This document shows, in pieces, positions 50,003 to 59,559 of a stretch of DNA of 64,000 bases. The notes beneath the pieces were generated by a model, which made no database searches, had not been told where the DNA came from, and worked only from the letters and a program-made list of their open reading frames with translations. This stretch comes from Caballeronia temeraria. GTDB lineage: Bacteria; Pseudomonadota; Gammaproteobacteria; Burkholderiales; Burkholderiaceae. Location of the stretch: contig NZ_FCOI02000010.1 in NCBI RefSeq assembly GCF_001544795.2, positions 1 to 64,000 of the forward strand, read 5' to 3'. How positions within the stretch are numbered: the first letter of the stretch is position 1; every line of letters starts with the position of its first letter. Both the position numbers and the translations under genes were made by a program.

Positions 50003-50998
50003 GTGCAATACCGCAAATTCGGCAATACCGGTTTCACCGTTTCGCGTCTGACGCTCGGCACGATGACCTTCGGCCTGCAAACCGAGGAAGACGTGTCGCG
50101 CAGCATCATGGACCGCGCGGCGGACGCGGGCGTCAATTTCATCGACACGGCGAACGTTTATCCGCTCGGCAGCGGGCACGATCTCGCGGGCCGCACCGAG
50201 GAAATCGTCGGCCGCTGGCTCAAGGGCCGGCGCGACAACTACATTCTCGCGACCAAGGCCGTGCATGAAATGGGGCCGCTCGCGTGGAACAAGGGCGCAT
50301 CGAGGAAGCATCTGCTCGATGCGATCGATGCATCGCTCAAGCGGCTGGGCACGGATTACGTCGACCTGTATCAGCTTCACAACGACGATCACGACACGCC
50401 GCTCGACGAGATGGTCGAAGCGCTCGATACCATCGTGCGGCAAGGCAAGGCGCGTTATATCGGCGTATCGAATTATCTGGCGTACCGGCTTGCGCGCGCG
50501 CTCGGCCGTTCCGACGTGCTGCGCGCCGCGCGCTTCGTTTCGGTGCAGCCGCGCTACAACCTGCTCTTTCGCCAGATCGAGCGGGAGTTGCTGCCGCTCG
50601 CGACCGAGGAAGGCCTCGCGGTCATTCCGTACAACCCGCTCGCGGGCGGATTGCTGACGGGCAAGCATCGCTTCGACGCGGCGCCGAGCGAAGGACGCTT
50701 CACCGGCTCCGTCGGCAAGGCTGGCGCGATGTACACGCAGCGCTACTGGCACGAGCGCGAGTTTCACACCATCGAAGCGATCAATCAGATCGTCGCGCCG
50801 AGCGGACGCTCGCTCGCGAGCACGGCGCTCGCGTGGGTGCTGGCGAATCCGGCGGTGACGTCGGCGATCATCGGCGCGAGCAGGCCGGATCAGCTCAACG
50901 AGACGCTCGCGGCCGTCGATCAGCCGATCGATCCGGAAATCAAGGCGAAGCTCGACGAAGCGACGGTCGACTATCGCTTCGGCGACGCGTTGCGCTGA
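50003..50998 (+). CDS. Aldo/keto reductase
   Basis: A 331-residue NADPH-dependent oxidoreductase of the AKR superfamily, TIM-barrel type. Catalytic tetrad residues are visible: Asp and Tyr in GVNFIDTANVYPLG, Lys in YILATKAVHEMGP, His in DLYQLHNDDHDTPLD. The cofactor segment is TSAIIGASRPDQLNETLAA. The start is GTG 50003 (VQYRKFGNTGFTVSRLTLG), eight bases after GGAG; the family begins MxYRxLG, supporting this choice. Stops are four bases from the convergent RarD gene. Substrate unknown. Confidence 0.9.
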   Translation: MQYRKFGNTGFTVSRLTLGTMTFGLQTEEDVSRSIMDRAADAGVNFIDTANVYPLGSGHDLAGRTEEIVGRWLKGRRDNYILATKAVHEMGPLAWNKGASRKHLLDAIDASLKRLGTDYVDLYQLHNDDHDTPLDEMVEALDTIVRQGKARYIGVSNYLAYRLARALGRSDVLRAARFVSVQPRYNLLFRQIERELLPLATEEGLAVIPYNPLAGGLLTGKHRFDAAPSEGRFTGSVGKAGAMYTQRYWHEREFHTIEAINQIVAPSGRSLASTALAWVLANPAVTSAIIGASRPDQLNETLAAVDQPIDPEIKAKLDEATVDYRFGDALR

Positions 50999-51002
50999 TC
51001 CG

Positions 51003-51878
51003 TCAGACGCGGGCCGCGCGTGCGCGATACACGCTTTCGAGCGAGTAGATCGCGAGCGCGGCCCAGATCGCGCCATAGCCGATCAACTGATCGTGCCCGA
51101 AGAATTCCTGATAGATCACGACGCCGATCAGCAATTGCAGCGACGGCGTGATGTACTGGATGAGCCCGAGCATCGAAAGCGGAATGCGTCGCGCGCCCGC
51201 CGCGAACAAGAGCAGCGGCACGGCGGTCACGGGCCCCGCCGCCGCGAGCAGCAGCTTCACGCCGATCGACGCATGCTCGAAGCCGCTGCCGCCGTGCGAA
51301 TTCAGGAAAAAGAGATAGAGCAGCGCGACGGGACAGAGCAACATGGTTTCGAGCGTCAGCCCTTCGAGCGCGCCGAGCGACGCGGTCTTGCGCAATAGCC
51401 CGTAGCCGCCGAACGTCAGCGCGAGCGCGAGACTGATCCACGGCGGCGCGCCGTTCACCCACGTCAACCACGCGACGCCCGCCGCGGCGATGGTCACCGC
51501 GAGCCATTGCACGGGCCGCAGCCGTTCGTGCAGAAACGCCATCCCGAACAGCACGTTGACGAGCGGATTGATGAAGTAGCCGAGACTCGCCTCGACGATG
51601 CGTCCGTCGTTCACCGCCCAGATATAGATGCCCCAGTTCGCCGACAGCAGCACAGCGCTCGCCGCGAAGCGTGCGAGCAGGCGCTTGTCGCGCAAGACGG
51701 GGCCGAGCCACGCCCACTGACGGCGCGCGGTCATGACGATGAGCAGAAAGACCATCGACCACGCCATGCGGTGCGCGAGCATCTCGACCGCGCCGATCGA
51801 ATGCAAGGCCTTGAAGTAAATCGGAAAAAGGCCCCAGATGGCAAAGGCCGCGAATGCGTAGACGACGCCTGGATTCAT
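51003..51878 (-). CDS. rarD: RarD-type DMT transporter
   Basis: A 291-residue EamA-fold membrane protein of the RarD group (ten helices): NPGVVYAFAAFAIWGLFPIY at the N-terminus, NWGIYIWAVNDGRIVEASLG with YFINPLVNVLFGMAFLHERL in the first repeat, and MLGLIQYITPSLQLLIGVVI in the second; all are characteristic of RarD. E. coli RarD is linked only by name to chloramphenicol sensitivity; the substrate is not known. ATG 51878 gives the family start (MNPGVVY). A 257-base region separates it from the divergent AI-2E-type gene. Confidence 0.9.
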   Translation of the reverse strand: MNPGVVYAFAAFAIWGLFPIYFKALHSIGAVEMLAHRMAWSMVFLLIVMTARRQWAWLGPVLRDKRLLARFAASAVLLSANWGIYIWAVNDGRIVEASLGYFINPLVNVLFGMAFLHERLRPVQWLAVTIAAAGVAWLTWVNGAPPWISLALALTFGGYGLLRKTASLGALEGLTLETMLLCPVALLYLFFLNSHGGSGFEHASIGVKLLLAAAGPVTAVPLLLFAAGARRIPLSMLGLIQYITPSLQLLIGVVIYQEFFGHDQLIGYGAIWAALAIYSLESVYRARAARV

Positions 51879-52135
51879 GTTTCGATGCGTAGAGCGGACC
51901 GGCGCGCGCACGAACGATCGGCTCGTTCGCCCGCGCTGCTTTTCCGTCGGCCGGAAAGCGATCCGCAAGGATTGGAAGCCGGATTTTAGACGACGCGCGA
52001 GCTTCGGCTCCAGCGGCGATCGCACGATTGGCGGATTCGTGTCGAACCCTTGGACGGATTCTTGCTCGAACTCTGATCGCGAACGCCCTTCTGTTCGCTT
52101 CTGTGCTCGTTCTTTTGCCGCTTTCCTGGTCGCTA

Positions 52136-53191
52136 ATGAATAACCAAACCGTCCACCAAAATTTTTTCCATATCTTGCTGTGCGCGGTGACGCTCGCGCT
52201 CGCGTGGGTGTTGTTGCCGTTTTTCGGCGCGATCTTCTGGGGCGCGATTCTCGCGATCCTGTTCCAGCCGATGCAGCGTTACCTCGCCGCGCGCTTCGGC
52301 AAGCGCCGCAATCTCGCCGCACTGACGACGCTGGCCGCCGCGATTCTCATCGTCATCATTCCGCTCGCGATCGTCGCGGTGACGCTCGTGCAGGAAATCG
52401 CCCTCGTCTATGCGCGGATCAAGAGCGGCGATCTGAACTTCGGGCTGTACTTTCAGCATGTGCTGCACGCGCTGCCGGCGTCGGTGCAGCAACTGCTCGG
52501 GCGATACGGGCTCGACGACATCGGCGGCGTGCAGCACAAACTGATGGAAGGCGCGTCGCAGATCAGCCAGTTCGCGGCGGCGCAGGCGCTGTCGATCGGG
52601 CAGAACACGTTCCAGTTCGTCGTGAGCTTCGGCGTGATGCTCTATCTGGTGTTCTTTCTCTTGCGCGATGGCGGCGAGATCGGCCGGCGCATCCGGCGCG
52701 CGATTCCGCTCGATCCCGAACCGAAGCAGCATCTGATCGCGAAGTTCACCACGGTGGTGCGCGCGACGGTTAAAGGGAATATCGCAGTGGCCGCGGTGCA
52801 GGGTCTGCTCGGCGGACTGATTTTCTGGATTCTCGGTATCAGCGGCTCGTTGCTGTGGGGCGTGCTGATGGCGTTTTTGTCGCTCTTGCCGGCGGTTGGC
52901 GCGGCGATCGTGTGGGCGCCAGCGGCGATTTATTTCTTCATGACGGGCGCAATCGTCAAGGGACTGATTCTGGTCGGGTTTTGCGTGGTGGTGATCGGAC
53001 TCGTCGATAATGTGCTGCGGCCGATTCTCGTCGGCAAGGATACAAAAATGCCCGACTGGGTTGTGCTCATTTCGACGCTCGGCGGGATGGCGCTGTTCGG
53101 GATCAACGGGTTTGTTATCGGGCCGTTGGTCGCGGCGCTTTTTATGGCGAGCTGGGATTTGTTTTCGCAGGATGAGGCGGCCAAGCAGTAG
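52136..53191 (+). CDS. AI-2E family transporter (PerM/TqsA-like)
   Basis: A 351-residue membrane protein with about eight helices of the AI-2 exporter family. Features are LPFFGAIFWGAILAILFQPM early, the long central helix region with ISQFAAAQALSIGQNTFQFV, and the C-terminal block LLPAVGAAIVWAPAAIYFFM followed by DNVLRPILVGKDTKMPDWVV, the strongest family signature. The frame is open upstream, but ATG 52136 gives the usual start before the first helix. Members may export AI-2 or other small molecules; some act as Na+/H+ antiporters. Confidence 0.9.
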   Translation: MNNQTVHQNFFHILLCAVTLALAWVLLPFFGAIFWGAILAILFQPMQRYLAARFGKRRNLAALTTLAAAILIVIIPLAIVAVTLVQEIALVYARIKSGDLNFGLYFQHVLHALPASVQQLLGRYGLDDIGGVQHKLMEGASQISQFAAAQALSIGQNTFQFVVSFGVMLYLVFFLLRDGGEIGRRIRRAIPLDPEPKQHLIAKFTTVVRATVKGNIAVAAVQGLLGGLIFWILGISGSLLWGVLMAFLSLLPAVGAAIVWAPAAIYFFMTGAIVKGLILVGFCVVVIGLVDNVLRPILVGKDTKMPDWVVLISTLGGMALFGINGFVIGPLVAALFMASWDLFSQDEAAKQ

Positions 53192-53195
53192 CCGC

Positions 53196-53230
53196 AAAAA
53201 AACCGGCTCTGACTCAGAGCCGGTTTTTTG
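53196..53230. terminator. Bidirectional intrinsic terminator
   Basis: An A-run, AACCGGCTCTG (53201-53211), loop ACT, CAGAGCCGGTT (53215-53225) and a T-run. The 11-bp perfect stem flanked by A and T tracts serves both the AI-2E gene (plus) and the spoVR operon (minus), which converge here. Confidence 0.9.
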
Positions 53231-53243
53231 TTTGAAGCATCGT

Positions 53244-54908
53244 TCAGCGCGTAGTCGGCGCCGTATACCGGCACTCGAACCGCTTCCTCACCGTGCCATT
53301 CTCATCGACGCTTTCCAGATAAACATCGAATTGCCACAAGCGCGCCATGTGCTTGAGCACTTCGTCGCTGTCGTTGGCAAGATGGCGGTTGTCGGTCATG
53401 AAATGACGCAGCGTAAGACTCCGGTCGCCACGCGTATTCACCGAATACACCTGAATATTCGGCTCGCGATGATGAATATCGTACTGCCGCGACAACGCCT
53501 GCCGCACATACCGATACCCGCTGTCGTCGTGAATAGCCGACACTTCCAGCGCGTCGCGCATGTCGTCGTCGAGAATCGAGAAGAGACGCATCTCCCGAAT
53601 CAGATGCGGCGACAGATATTGCGCGATAAAGCTCTCGTCCTTGAAATTGCGCATCGCGTAATGCAGGGACTCCAGCCAGTCGCTGCCCGCAAGTTCCGGG
53701 AACCACTCGCGATCTTCGTCCGTCGGGTTTTCGCAGATGCGGCGAATGTCGCTCATCATCGAAAAACCGAGCGCGTACGGATTGATGCCGCTGTAATACG
53801 GCTTCGTCACCGGCGGCTGATACACGACGTTCGAATGCGAGTGCAGAAACTCCATCATGAAGCTGTCTTCGAGACGGCCTTCGTTATAGAGCGTGTTCAG
53901 CAGCGTGTAATGCCAGAACGTGGCCCAGCCTTCGTTCATGACCTGTGTCTGCCGCTGCGGATAGAAATACTGTCCGACCTTGCGCACGATGCGAATGACT
54001 TCGCGCTCCCACGGCTCCAGCAACGGCGCATTCTTCTCCGCGAAATACAGCAGATTCTCCTGCGGCTCGGGCGGATACCGGCTTTCGGTTTCCTCCGGCG
54101 AAGGGTCCTTGCCCTTGGGCAGCGTGCGCCACAATTCGTTGACCTGCGACTGCAGATACGCTTCGCGCTCGCGCCGCATCGCCGCTTCCTTCGCGAGCGA
54201 CAGTTTTTGCGGCCGCTTGTAGCGATCGACGCCGTAGTTCATCAACGCGTGGCACGAATCGAGCAGTTCCTCGACGTGATCCAGCCCGTAACGCTCCTCG
54301 CACTCCGCGATGTAATTCTTCGCATAGACGAGGTAATCGATGATCGCGTGCGCATCCGTCCAGAGCCGGAAGAGATAGTTGCCCTTGAAGAACGAGTTAT
54401 GCCCGTACGCCGCGTGGGCGATCACGAGCGCCTGCATCGTCATCGTGTTCTCTTCCATGAGATACGCGATGCAGGGATTCGAATTGATGACGATTTCGTA
54501 CGCGAGGCCCATTTGCCCGCGCCGATAGCCCTTCTCGGTGGCAAGAAAGTGCTTGCCGAACGACCAGTGCCGATAGTTCACCGGCATCCCGACGGACGCA
54601 TACGCATCCATCATCTGCTCGGAGCTGATGATTTCGAGCTGGATCGGATAGGTGTCGAGACCGTAGCGATTCGCGACGCGTGAAATTTCGGCGTCGTACT
54701 CCTCGATCAACTCGACAGTCCAGTCCGACGGGCACGGCAGCGGCCGCCGTTTCTCCGATACATTCATTCTGCCTTCCTCGTGCGCCTCGTCTGCCATCTC
54801 GGACGCCTTGCTTTGCCTGGCTTCTGGTCCCAAGCGGGAACTGGCACGATCGTCCGTGCCTTCCAGCTGATACCCGCGCGTCTCGTTGTGCACATGCCGC
54901 GTCGTCAT
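53244..54908 (-). CDS. SpoVR-family protein (YcgB-like)
   Basis: A 554-residue protein of the SpoVR/YcgB family, produced with PrkA and YeaH in stationary phase or stress in Gram-negatives; molecular activity unknown. Signature stretches are WSFGKHFLATEKGYRRGQMG, AYEIVINSNPCIAYLMEEN, VMNEGWATFWHYTLLNTLY and GINPYALGFSMMSDIRRICE. ATG 54908 overlaps the yeaH stop as ATGA. An internal ATG at 54767 (MNVSEKRRPLPCP) has AGGAAGG before it and gives the usual length of about 507. The extra 47 residues are hydrophilic and low-complexity; either start may be used. Confidence 0.92.
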   Translation of the reverse strand: MTTRHVHNETRGYQLEGTDDRASSRLGPEARQSKASEMADEAHEEGRMNVSEKRRPLPCPSDWTVELIEEYDAEISRVANRYGLDTYPIQLEIISSEQMMDAYASVGMPVNYRHWSFGKHFLATEKGYRRGQMGLAYEIVINSNPCIAYLMEENTMTMQALVIAHAAYGHNSFFKGNYLFRLWTDAHAIIDYLVYAKNYIAECEERYGLDHVEELLDSCHALMNYGVDRYKRPQKLSLAKEAAMRREREAYLQSQVNELWRTLPKGKDPSPEETESRYPPEPQENLLYFAEKNAPLLEPWEREVIRIVRKVGQYFYPQRQTQVMNEGWATFWHYTLLNTLYNEGRLEDSFMMEFLHSHSNVVYQPPVTKPYYSGINPYALGFSMMSDIRRICENPTDEDREWFPELAGSDWLESLHYAMRNFKDESFIAQYLSPHLIREMRLFSILDDDMRDALEVSAIHDDSGYRYVRQALSRQYDIHHREPNIQVYSVNTRGDRSLTLRHFMTDNRHLANDSDEVLKHMARLWQFDVYLESVDENGTVRKRFECRYTAPTTR

Positions 54909-56170
54909 GCGGCCGCCTGCTGTTTCTCGAACAGCTCACGGAAAACCGGATAGATGTCCGCGGCCGAATCAACTTTCTTCATGGCGAGTTCGGGCGCGCC
55001 CATCGCAAGCTGAGCATACTCCAACCAGAGATTCTGCTCCTCCGGCGCAACTTGAATATAGGCAAAATACCGAACCTTCGGCAGGATGTCGTCCGCCAGC
55101 AGCTTGCGGCACTTGGGGGAATCGTCGGTCCAGTTGTCGCCGTCCGATGCCTGCGCGCCGTAAATGTTCCATTCAGTGGGCGAGTAACGCTCGTCCATGA
55201 TCTTCTTCATCAGTTCGAGCGCGCTCGACACCACCGTGCCGCCGCTTTCAGTCGAATGGAAGAACGTGTCTTCGTCGACTTCCTCCGCGCGCGTATGGTG
55301 GCGGATGAACACGACTTCGATCTTCTCGTAGTTCCGCTGCAGGAACAGATACAACAGGATGAAGAAGCGCTTGGACAAGTCCTTGCGTTGCTCGTCCATC
55401 GAGCCGGAGACGTCCATCAGGCAGAACATCACGGCCTTGCTCGACGGCGTAGGCTGCTTCACGCGATTGATGTAGCGCAGATCGAACGGATCGATAAACG
55501 GAATCCGCGTGATCCGCCCCTGCATGATGACGATATCCGCTTCGAGCCGCGCGATGTCTTCCGCGTCGGCGTTCTCTTCCTTTAGCTGTTCGAGCTGACG
55601 CTCCATTTCGCGTAACTGCGACGCGAGCGGCCAGCCGAGCGCAATGCGCCGGCCGAGCGCGGAGCGCAGCGATCTCACCACGTCGATGTTATTCGGCGTG
55701 CCTTCCGCCGCCCAGCCCGCGCGGACGTTCTTCCATGTCGGCACGGCGAGCAGTTGGGTTTTGACGAGGCGCGGCAGTTCGAGGTCGTCGAAGAAGTACT
55801 GCATGAATTCTTCGCGCGAGAGTTCGAAGACGAAATCGTCCTGCCCTTCGCCCTCGTTGCTGGCGCTCTTGCCGCCGCCGCCCGCGCCGCCGGGCGGACG
55901 CGGAATCTTGTCGCCGCGAATGTAATCGGCGTTGCCCGGATGGACGTACTCACGCTTGCCGCCCGGTCCGTGACGGAACGATGGCTCGGAGATGTCCTTC
56001 TTGGGAATGGTGATGCTCTGAGTGCTTTGAATGTCTTTGATGCTGCGATCGCGCACCGCGTCGGACACCGCGCGGCGAATGTAACTCTTGACGCGTCGCA
56101 GGAAGCGCTCGCGATTGGCGATGCTCTTGTTCTTGCCGGCTAACCTGCGGTCGATGATTTGGTGCAGCAC
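54905..56170 (-). CDS. yeaH: YeaH/YhbH family protein (DUF444)
   Basis: A 421-residue protein of the DUF444 family. The N-terminus MLHQIIDRRLAGKNKSIANR with RERFLRRVKSYIRRAVSDAV is diagnostic, followed by a His-rich, glycine-rich linker and a von Willebrand A-like domain with the metal site FCLMDVSGSMDEQRKDL. YeaH works with the kinase YeaG (PrkA) in the response to nutrient stress. Gene order prkA-yeaH-spoVR is conserved in many proteobacteria. It overlaps spoVR by four bases and follows prkA by 200 bases containing a hairpin. Confidence 0.93.
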   Translation of the reverse strand: MLHQIIDRRLAGKNKSIANRERFLRRVKSYIRRAVSDAVRDRSIKDIQSTQSITIPKKDISEPSFRHGPGGKREYVHPGNADYIRGDKIPRPPGGAGGGGKSASNEGEGQDDFVFELSREEFMQYFFDDLELPRLVKTQLLAVPTWKNVRAGWAAEGTPNNIDVVRSLRSALGRRIALGWPLASQLREMERQLEQLKEENADAEDIARLEADIVIMQGRITRIPFIDPFDLRYINRVKQPTPSSKAVMFCLMDVSGSMDEQRKDLSKRFFILLYLFLQRNYEKIEVVFIRHHTRAEEVDEDTFFHSTESGGTVVSSALELMKKIMDERYSPTEWNIYGAQASDGDNWTDDSPKCRKLLADDILPKVRYFAYIQVAPEEQNLWLEYAQLAMGAPELAMKKVDSAADIYPVFRELFEKQQAAA

Positions 56171-56329
56171 ATCCAGTCTCCCGCGTTATTGGCGAGGTTG
56201 TGAGACGCTGCGCGAGCCGACGGCTGAGCGCGGCGTCTTCCGTTCTCGCAAAGTGTCCATTGTGCGCTCCGGTTGCAATTCACGCGCCCGAAACGCACGG
56301 ACATCCTGACTATCGCTTTGCGCGGGACC

Positions 56330-56357
56330 GGAGTCGAGCGCCGCGAGCGCCGACTCC
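56330..56357 (-). other. Intercistronic hairpin between prkA and yeaH
   Basis: GGAGTCG (56330-56336) pairs with CGACTCC (56351-56357), with GCGC repeats able to pair inside. In the minus-strand transcript it lies 14 bases after the prkA stop, without a T-run. It may stabilise the prkA message or reduce read-through into yeaH-spoVR, letting the genes be expressed at different levels. Confidence 0.45.
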
Positions 56358-56370
56358 CGTCTTGCTTACA

Positions 56371-58293
56371 TCACGACGACTTGCGCACGCGCAGATACCA
56401 GTCGCACAGGAGCCGGACCTGCTTCGGCGTATAGCCCTTCGCGACCATGCGATTGACGAAGTCTTCGTGCTTGCGTTGCTCTTCGGCCGATCCCTTCGCG
56501 TTGAACGAAATCACCGGCAGAAGTTCTTCGGTGTTGGAGAACATCTTCTTCTCGATCACCACGCGCAGCTTCTCGTAGCTGATCCACGCGGGATTCTTGC
56601 CGCCATTGGCCGCCCGCGCGCGCAACACGAAGTTCACGATCTCGTTGCGGAAGTCCTTCGGGTTGCTGATGCCCGCGGGCTTCTCGATCTTCTCCAGCTC
56701 GGCGTTCAATGCCGCGCGGTCGAAGCTCTCGCCGGTGTCGTGATCGCGGAACTCCTGATCCTGAATCCAGAAGTCCGCGTACGTCACATAGCGGTCGAAG
56801 ATGTTTTGCCCATACTCCGAATACGACTCCAGATAAGCGGTCTGAATCTCCTTCCCGATGAATTCGGCGTAGCGCGAAGCCAGTACGTCCTTGATGAACG
56901 ACAGATACTTTTGCTCCGTCTCCGGCGGGAACTGCTCGCGCTCGATCTGCTGTTCGAGCACGTACATGAGATGCACAGGGTTGGCCGCGACTTCGCTCGA
57001 ATCGAAGTTGAAGACGCGCGAGAGAATCTTGAACGCGAAGCGCGTCGAGACGCCCGTCATGCCTTCATCGACACCCGCATAATCGCGATACTCCTGATAC
57101 GACTTCGCTTTCGGGTCCGTGTCCTTCAGGTTCTCGCCATCGTAGACCTGCATCTTCGAGAAGAGGCTCGAGTTTTCCGGCTCGTGCAGACGCGTGAGCA
57201 CGGCCATCTGCGCCATCATCTTGAGCGTGCCCGGTGCGCAAACCGCCTCGGCGAGGGACGAATTGCGCAAGAGCTTCTCGTAGATCTTGATCTCTTCACC
57301 GTAACGCAGGCAGTAAGGCACCTTCACGACGAAGATACGATCGAGCAGTGCTTCGTTGTTCTTGTTGTTGCGGAACGCCTTCCACTCCGACTCGTTCGAG
57401 TGCGCGAGGATGACGCCATCGAACGGAATCGCACCGAAGCCTTCCGTGCCCTTGAAGTTGCCTTCCTGGGTCGCGGTGAGCAGCGGGTGGAGCACCTTGA
57501 TCGGCGCCTTGAACATTTCGACGAATTCCAGCAAGCCCTGATTGGCGAGGCACAGGCCACCGGAATAGCTGTATGCGTCAGCGTCGTCCTGCGAATAGGT
57601 TTCGAGCTTGCGGATATCCACCTTGCCGACGAGCGACGAGATGTCCTGATTGTTCTCGTCACCCGGCTCCGTCTTCGCGATGCCGATCTGACGAAGGATG
57701 GACGGATAGCGGCGCACCACGCGGAACTTGCGGATGTCGCCGTTGTACTCGTGCAGGCGCTTCACGGCCCACGGCGAGAGGATGCTCTTCAGATAGCGGC
57801 GCGGAATGCCGTATTGCTCTTCGAGGACCGGACCGTCTTCGTCGTAGTCGAAGAGACCGAGCGGCGATTCATTGACGGGCGAGCCCTTCAACGAATAGAA
57901 CGGCACGCGCTCCATGAGTTGCTTCAGCCGTTCGGCGATCGACGACTTGCCGCCGCCCACCGGACCCAGCAGATACAGGATCTGCTTCTTCTCTTCCAGA
58001 CCCTGCGCCGCGTGCCGGAAGTACGACACGACATTCTCGATCACTTCCTCCATTCCGTAGAACTCGCGGAATGCGGGATACACCTTGATGACCTTGTTTG
58101 CAAACACACGCGATAAACGCGGGTCGAGGCGAGTGTCGACCATTTCCGGTTCCCCGATGGCCGTCAACATGCGTTCGCCCGCTGTTGCATATGTGGCAGG
58201 ATCTTCTTTGCAGAGCGCGAGATACTCTTCGAGAGAAAACTCCTCCTCGCGAGTTTTTTCGAAGCGGGTCGCGAAACTGCTGTAGATATCCAT
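56371..58293 (-). CDS. prkA: PrkA-family serine protein kinase (YeaG)
   Basis: A 640-residue PrkA/YeaG kinase. The N-terminal AAA domain shows the Walker A motif LLGPVGGGKSSIAERLKQLM (about residue 110) and LLDRIFVVKVPYCLRYGEEI; the C-terminal PrkA kinase-like domain contains WISYEKLRVVIEKKMFSNTE. In enterobacteria the kinase is induced by stationary phase and nitrogen starvation and acts with YeaH. A consensus-strength GAGGAGGT lies before ATG 58293. It heads the three-gene operon; the 397-base upstream region should hold its stress promoter. Confidence 0.95.
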   Translation of the reverse strand: MDIYSSFATRFEKTREEEFSLEEYLALCKEDPATYATAGERMLTAIGEPEMVDTRLDPRLSRVFANKVIKVYPAFREFYGMEEVIENVVSYFRHAAQGLEEKKQILYLLGPVGGGKSSIAERLKQLMERVPFYSLKGSPVNESPLGLFDYDEDGPVLEEQYGIPRRYLKSILSPWAVKRLHEYNGDIRKFRVVRRYPSILRQIGIAKTEPGDENNQDISSLVGKVDIRKLETYSQDDADAYSYSGGLCLANQGLLEFVEMFKAPIKVLHPLLTATQEGNFKGTEGFGAIPFDGVILAHSNESEWKAFRNNKNNEALLDRIFVVKVPYCLRYGEEIKIYEKLLRNSSLAEAVCAPGTLKMMAQMAVLTRLHEPENSSLFSKMQVYDGENLKDTDPKAKSYQEYRDYAGVDEGMTGVSTRFAFKILSRVFNFDSSEVAANPVHLMYVLEQQIEREQFPPETEQKYLSFIKDVLASRYAEFIGKEIQTAYLESYSEYGQNIFDRYVTYADFWIQDQEFRDHDTGESFDRAALNAELEKIEKPAGISNPKDFRNEIVNFVLRARAANGGKNPAWISYEKLRVVIEKKMFSNTEELLPVISFNAKGSAEEQRKHEDFVNRMVAKGYTPKQVRLLCDWYLRVRKSS

Positions 58294-58690
58294 GCTACCT
58301 CCTCGCCGAAGTCAGAAAGCTATGCCGTGCGCAACGCGCGTAATCGAAACGACATCGCTTGAATTCATCCTAAACCCTTTCGAATTTTTTTTCACGCACT
58401 TGCGTTGCTCATTTGCTTCGAAGAATTCCTAGCTTGGTGCGCTATTTTCGTTCACCTACAATGTTCATCCCAATGTCGCTATCCTCTTGCTCGACATCGT
58501 CGCTGCCTGTTCGCTTCCGCCCGCACTTGGCTACTTATTCACTGCTTCTGTCCGCCAATGCGACGTGCGCCGCACATGCGCGTTCATGCACGAATACGTG
58601 CGCACGTGCTCATGAGATGCAATACATCGAAGATGCCGATGCTCCGTGCGACATCATCAATAATCGTTCCCGATGCATCGCCTTCGCGCG
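58294..58690. promoter_or_regulatory. 397-bp region upstream of prkA
   Basis: AT-richer than its surroundings, with a T-tract (AATTTTTTTT near 58385) and no convincing coding frame: the open frames seen are Cys/Ser-rich and lack ribosome sites. It should carry the promoter of prkA (minus strand), expected to be under stationary-phase or nitrogen control. Toward the FAH gene stop, GCACGAATACGTGCGCACGTGC (58590-58611 region) contains overlapping GCACG/CGTGC palindromes that may terminate or bind a regulator. Confidence 0.35.
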
Positions 58691-59452
58691 TCATGCGAGC
58701 ACCAGTTCCAGTTCGCCGATGCGGTCGATCGCGCCATGCAGCATGCCCGGTCCATCGACGCGATACGCGCCCGTATAGGACCCCGTGGTGATGGTCCAGA
58801 ACGGCTCGACCGTCAAACCCATACGGGAACAATGGTTGACGAGCCACGGCAGCAGTTCGCGCGGATCGCCCGCCGGATTGCCGAGCGCGGCCGGCGCGAT
58901 CGATACGCCGTCGAGCGTGAATTCCAGTCGCGGGGTCAGAAAGTCGAAGCCGGGCGCGACGACGTCGTAAGGTTCCATGCCCGATACGACGAGTGCGCCG
59001 TTGTTCTGCGAATCCGCGAGCTGGGCGAGCGGATCGAGATTGGGCCATTGCGCGAAACGGCTGTCGACGACTTCGAGCGCGACCGCAATGCCGCCGATCG
59101 CGTCGAACACTTCCTCGCGCGTGTATGGATCGCTGCGCGCGGGCAGCGCATAGGCGAAGCGGAACGCGACTTCGAGTTCCACCAGCACGCGGAAGAACGA
59201 TTGAAAAGGCAGCCGCGCGGGCGAAACGTGGACGAGCGCGGCATCGATGGGCGCGCCCGTGGCGAGCGCATCGGGCGCGCGGGCGCCGATCTTCCAGGCG
59301 CCGATGCGCGCATCCGATTCCCTCAGCATCTCGTGCTGGATCGCGTAGGCGGTGGGCGCGTCGGCCGGAATGTCGGCGTGTTCCAGCGTTTCGATCAGCT
59401 GATGCCGGCGGCGGGCGTCCGCGAGTTTCGCGGCGAGTGTCGATCCGGTCAT
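58691..59452 (-). CDS. Hydratase of the 2-keto-4-pentenoate hydratase/FAH family
   Basis: A 253-residue soluble enzyme with the FAH-related fold of vinylpyruvate hydratases. Marks are YAIQHEMLRESDARIGAWKIG near the N-terminus (Lys in the GAWKIG motif), VLVELEVAFRFAYALP with the metal-binding Glu pair, AIGGIAVALEVVDSRF, and NPAGDPRELLPWLVNHCSR late. Such enzymes hydrate 2-oxopent-4-enoates or act on similar keto acids in aromatic degradation. No other pathway gene is adjacent, so the substrate is unknown. ATG 59452 is preferred. Confidence 0.8.
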   Translation of the reverse strand: MTGSTLAAKLADARRRHQLIETLEHADIPADAPTAYAIQHEMLRESDARIGAWKIGARAPDALATGAPIDAALVHVSPARLPFQSFFRVLVELEVAFRFAYALPARSDPYTREEVFDAIGGIAVALEVVDSRFAQWPNLDPLAQLADSQNNGALVVSGMEPYDVVAPGFDFLTPRLEFTLDGVSIAPAALGNPAGDPRELLPWLVNHCSRMGLTVEPFWTITTGSYTGAYRVDGPGMLHGAIDRIGELELVLA

Positions 59453-59559
59453 GTCGATATCCTCGTGTGAGCGATGACGCACCCATCAGTGTACGGGTTA
59501 CCGGATCGGCGTTGGTCGCGCGCGTGTGCATTCGCGCGCATTCATGGCTCGCGCGTTGC

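Noticed and set aside
58405..58791. 128- and 121-codon plus-strand frames upstream of prkA
   Set aside because: Ser/Cys/Arg-rich, overlap the FAH gene in antisense and lack a ribosome site.
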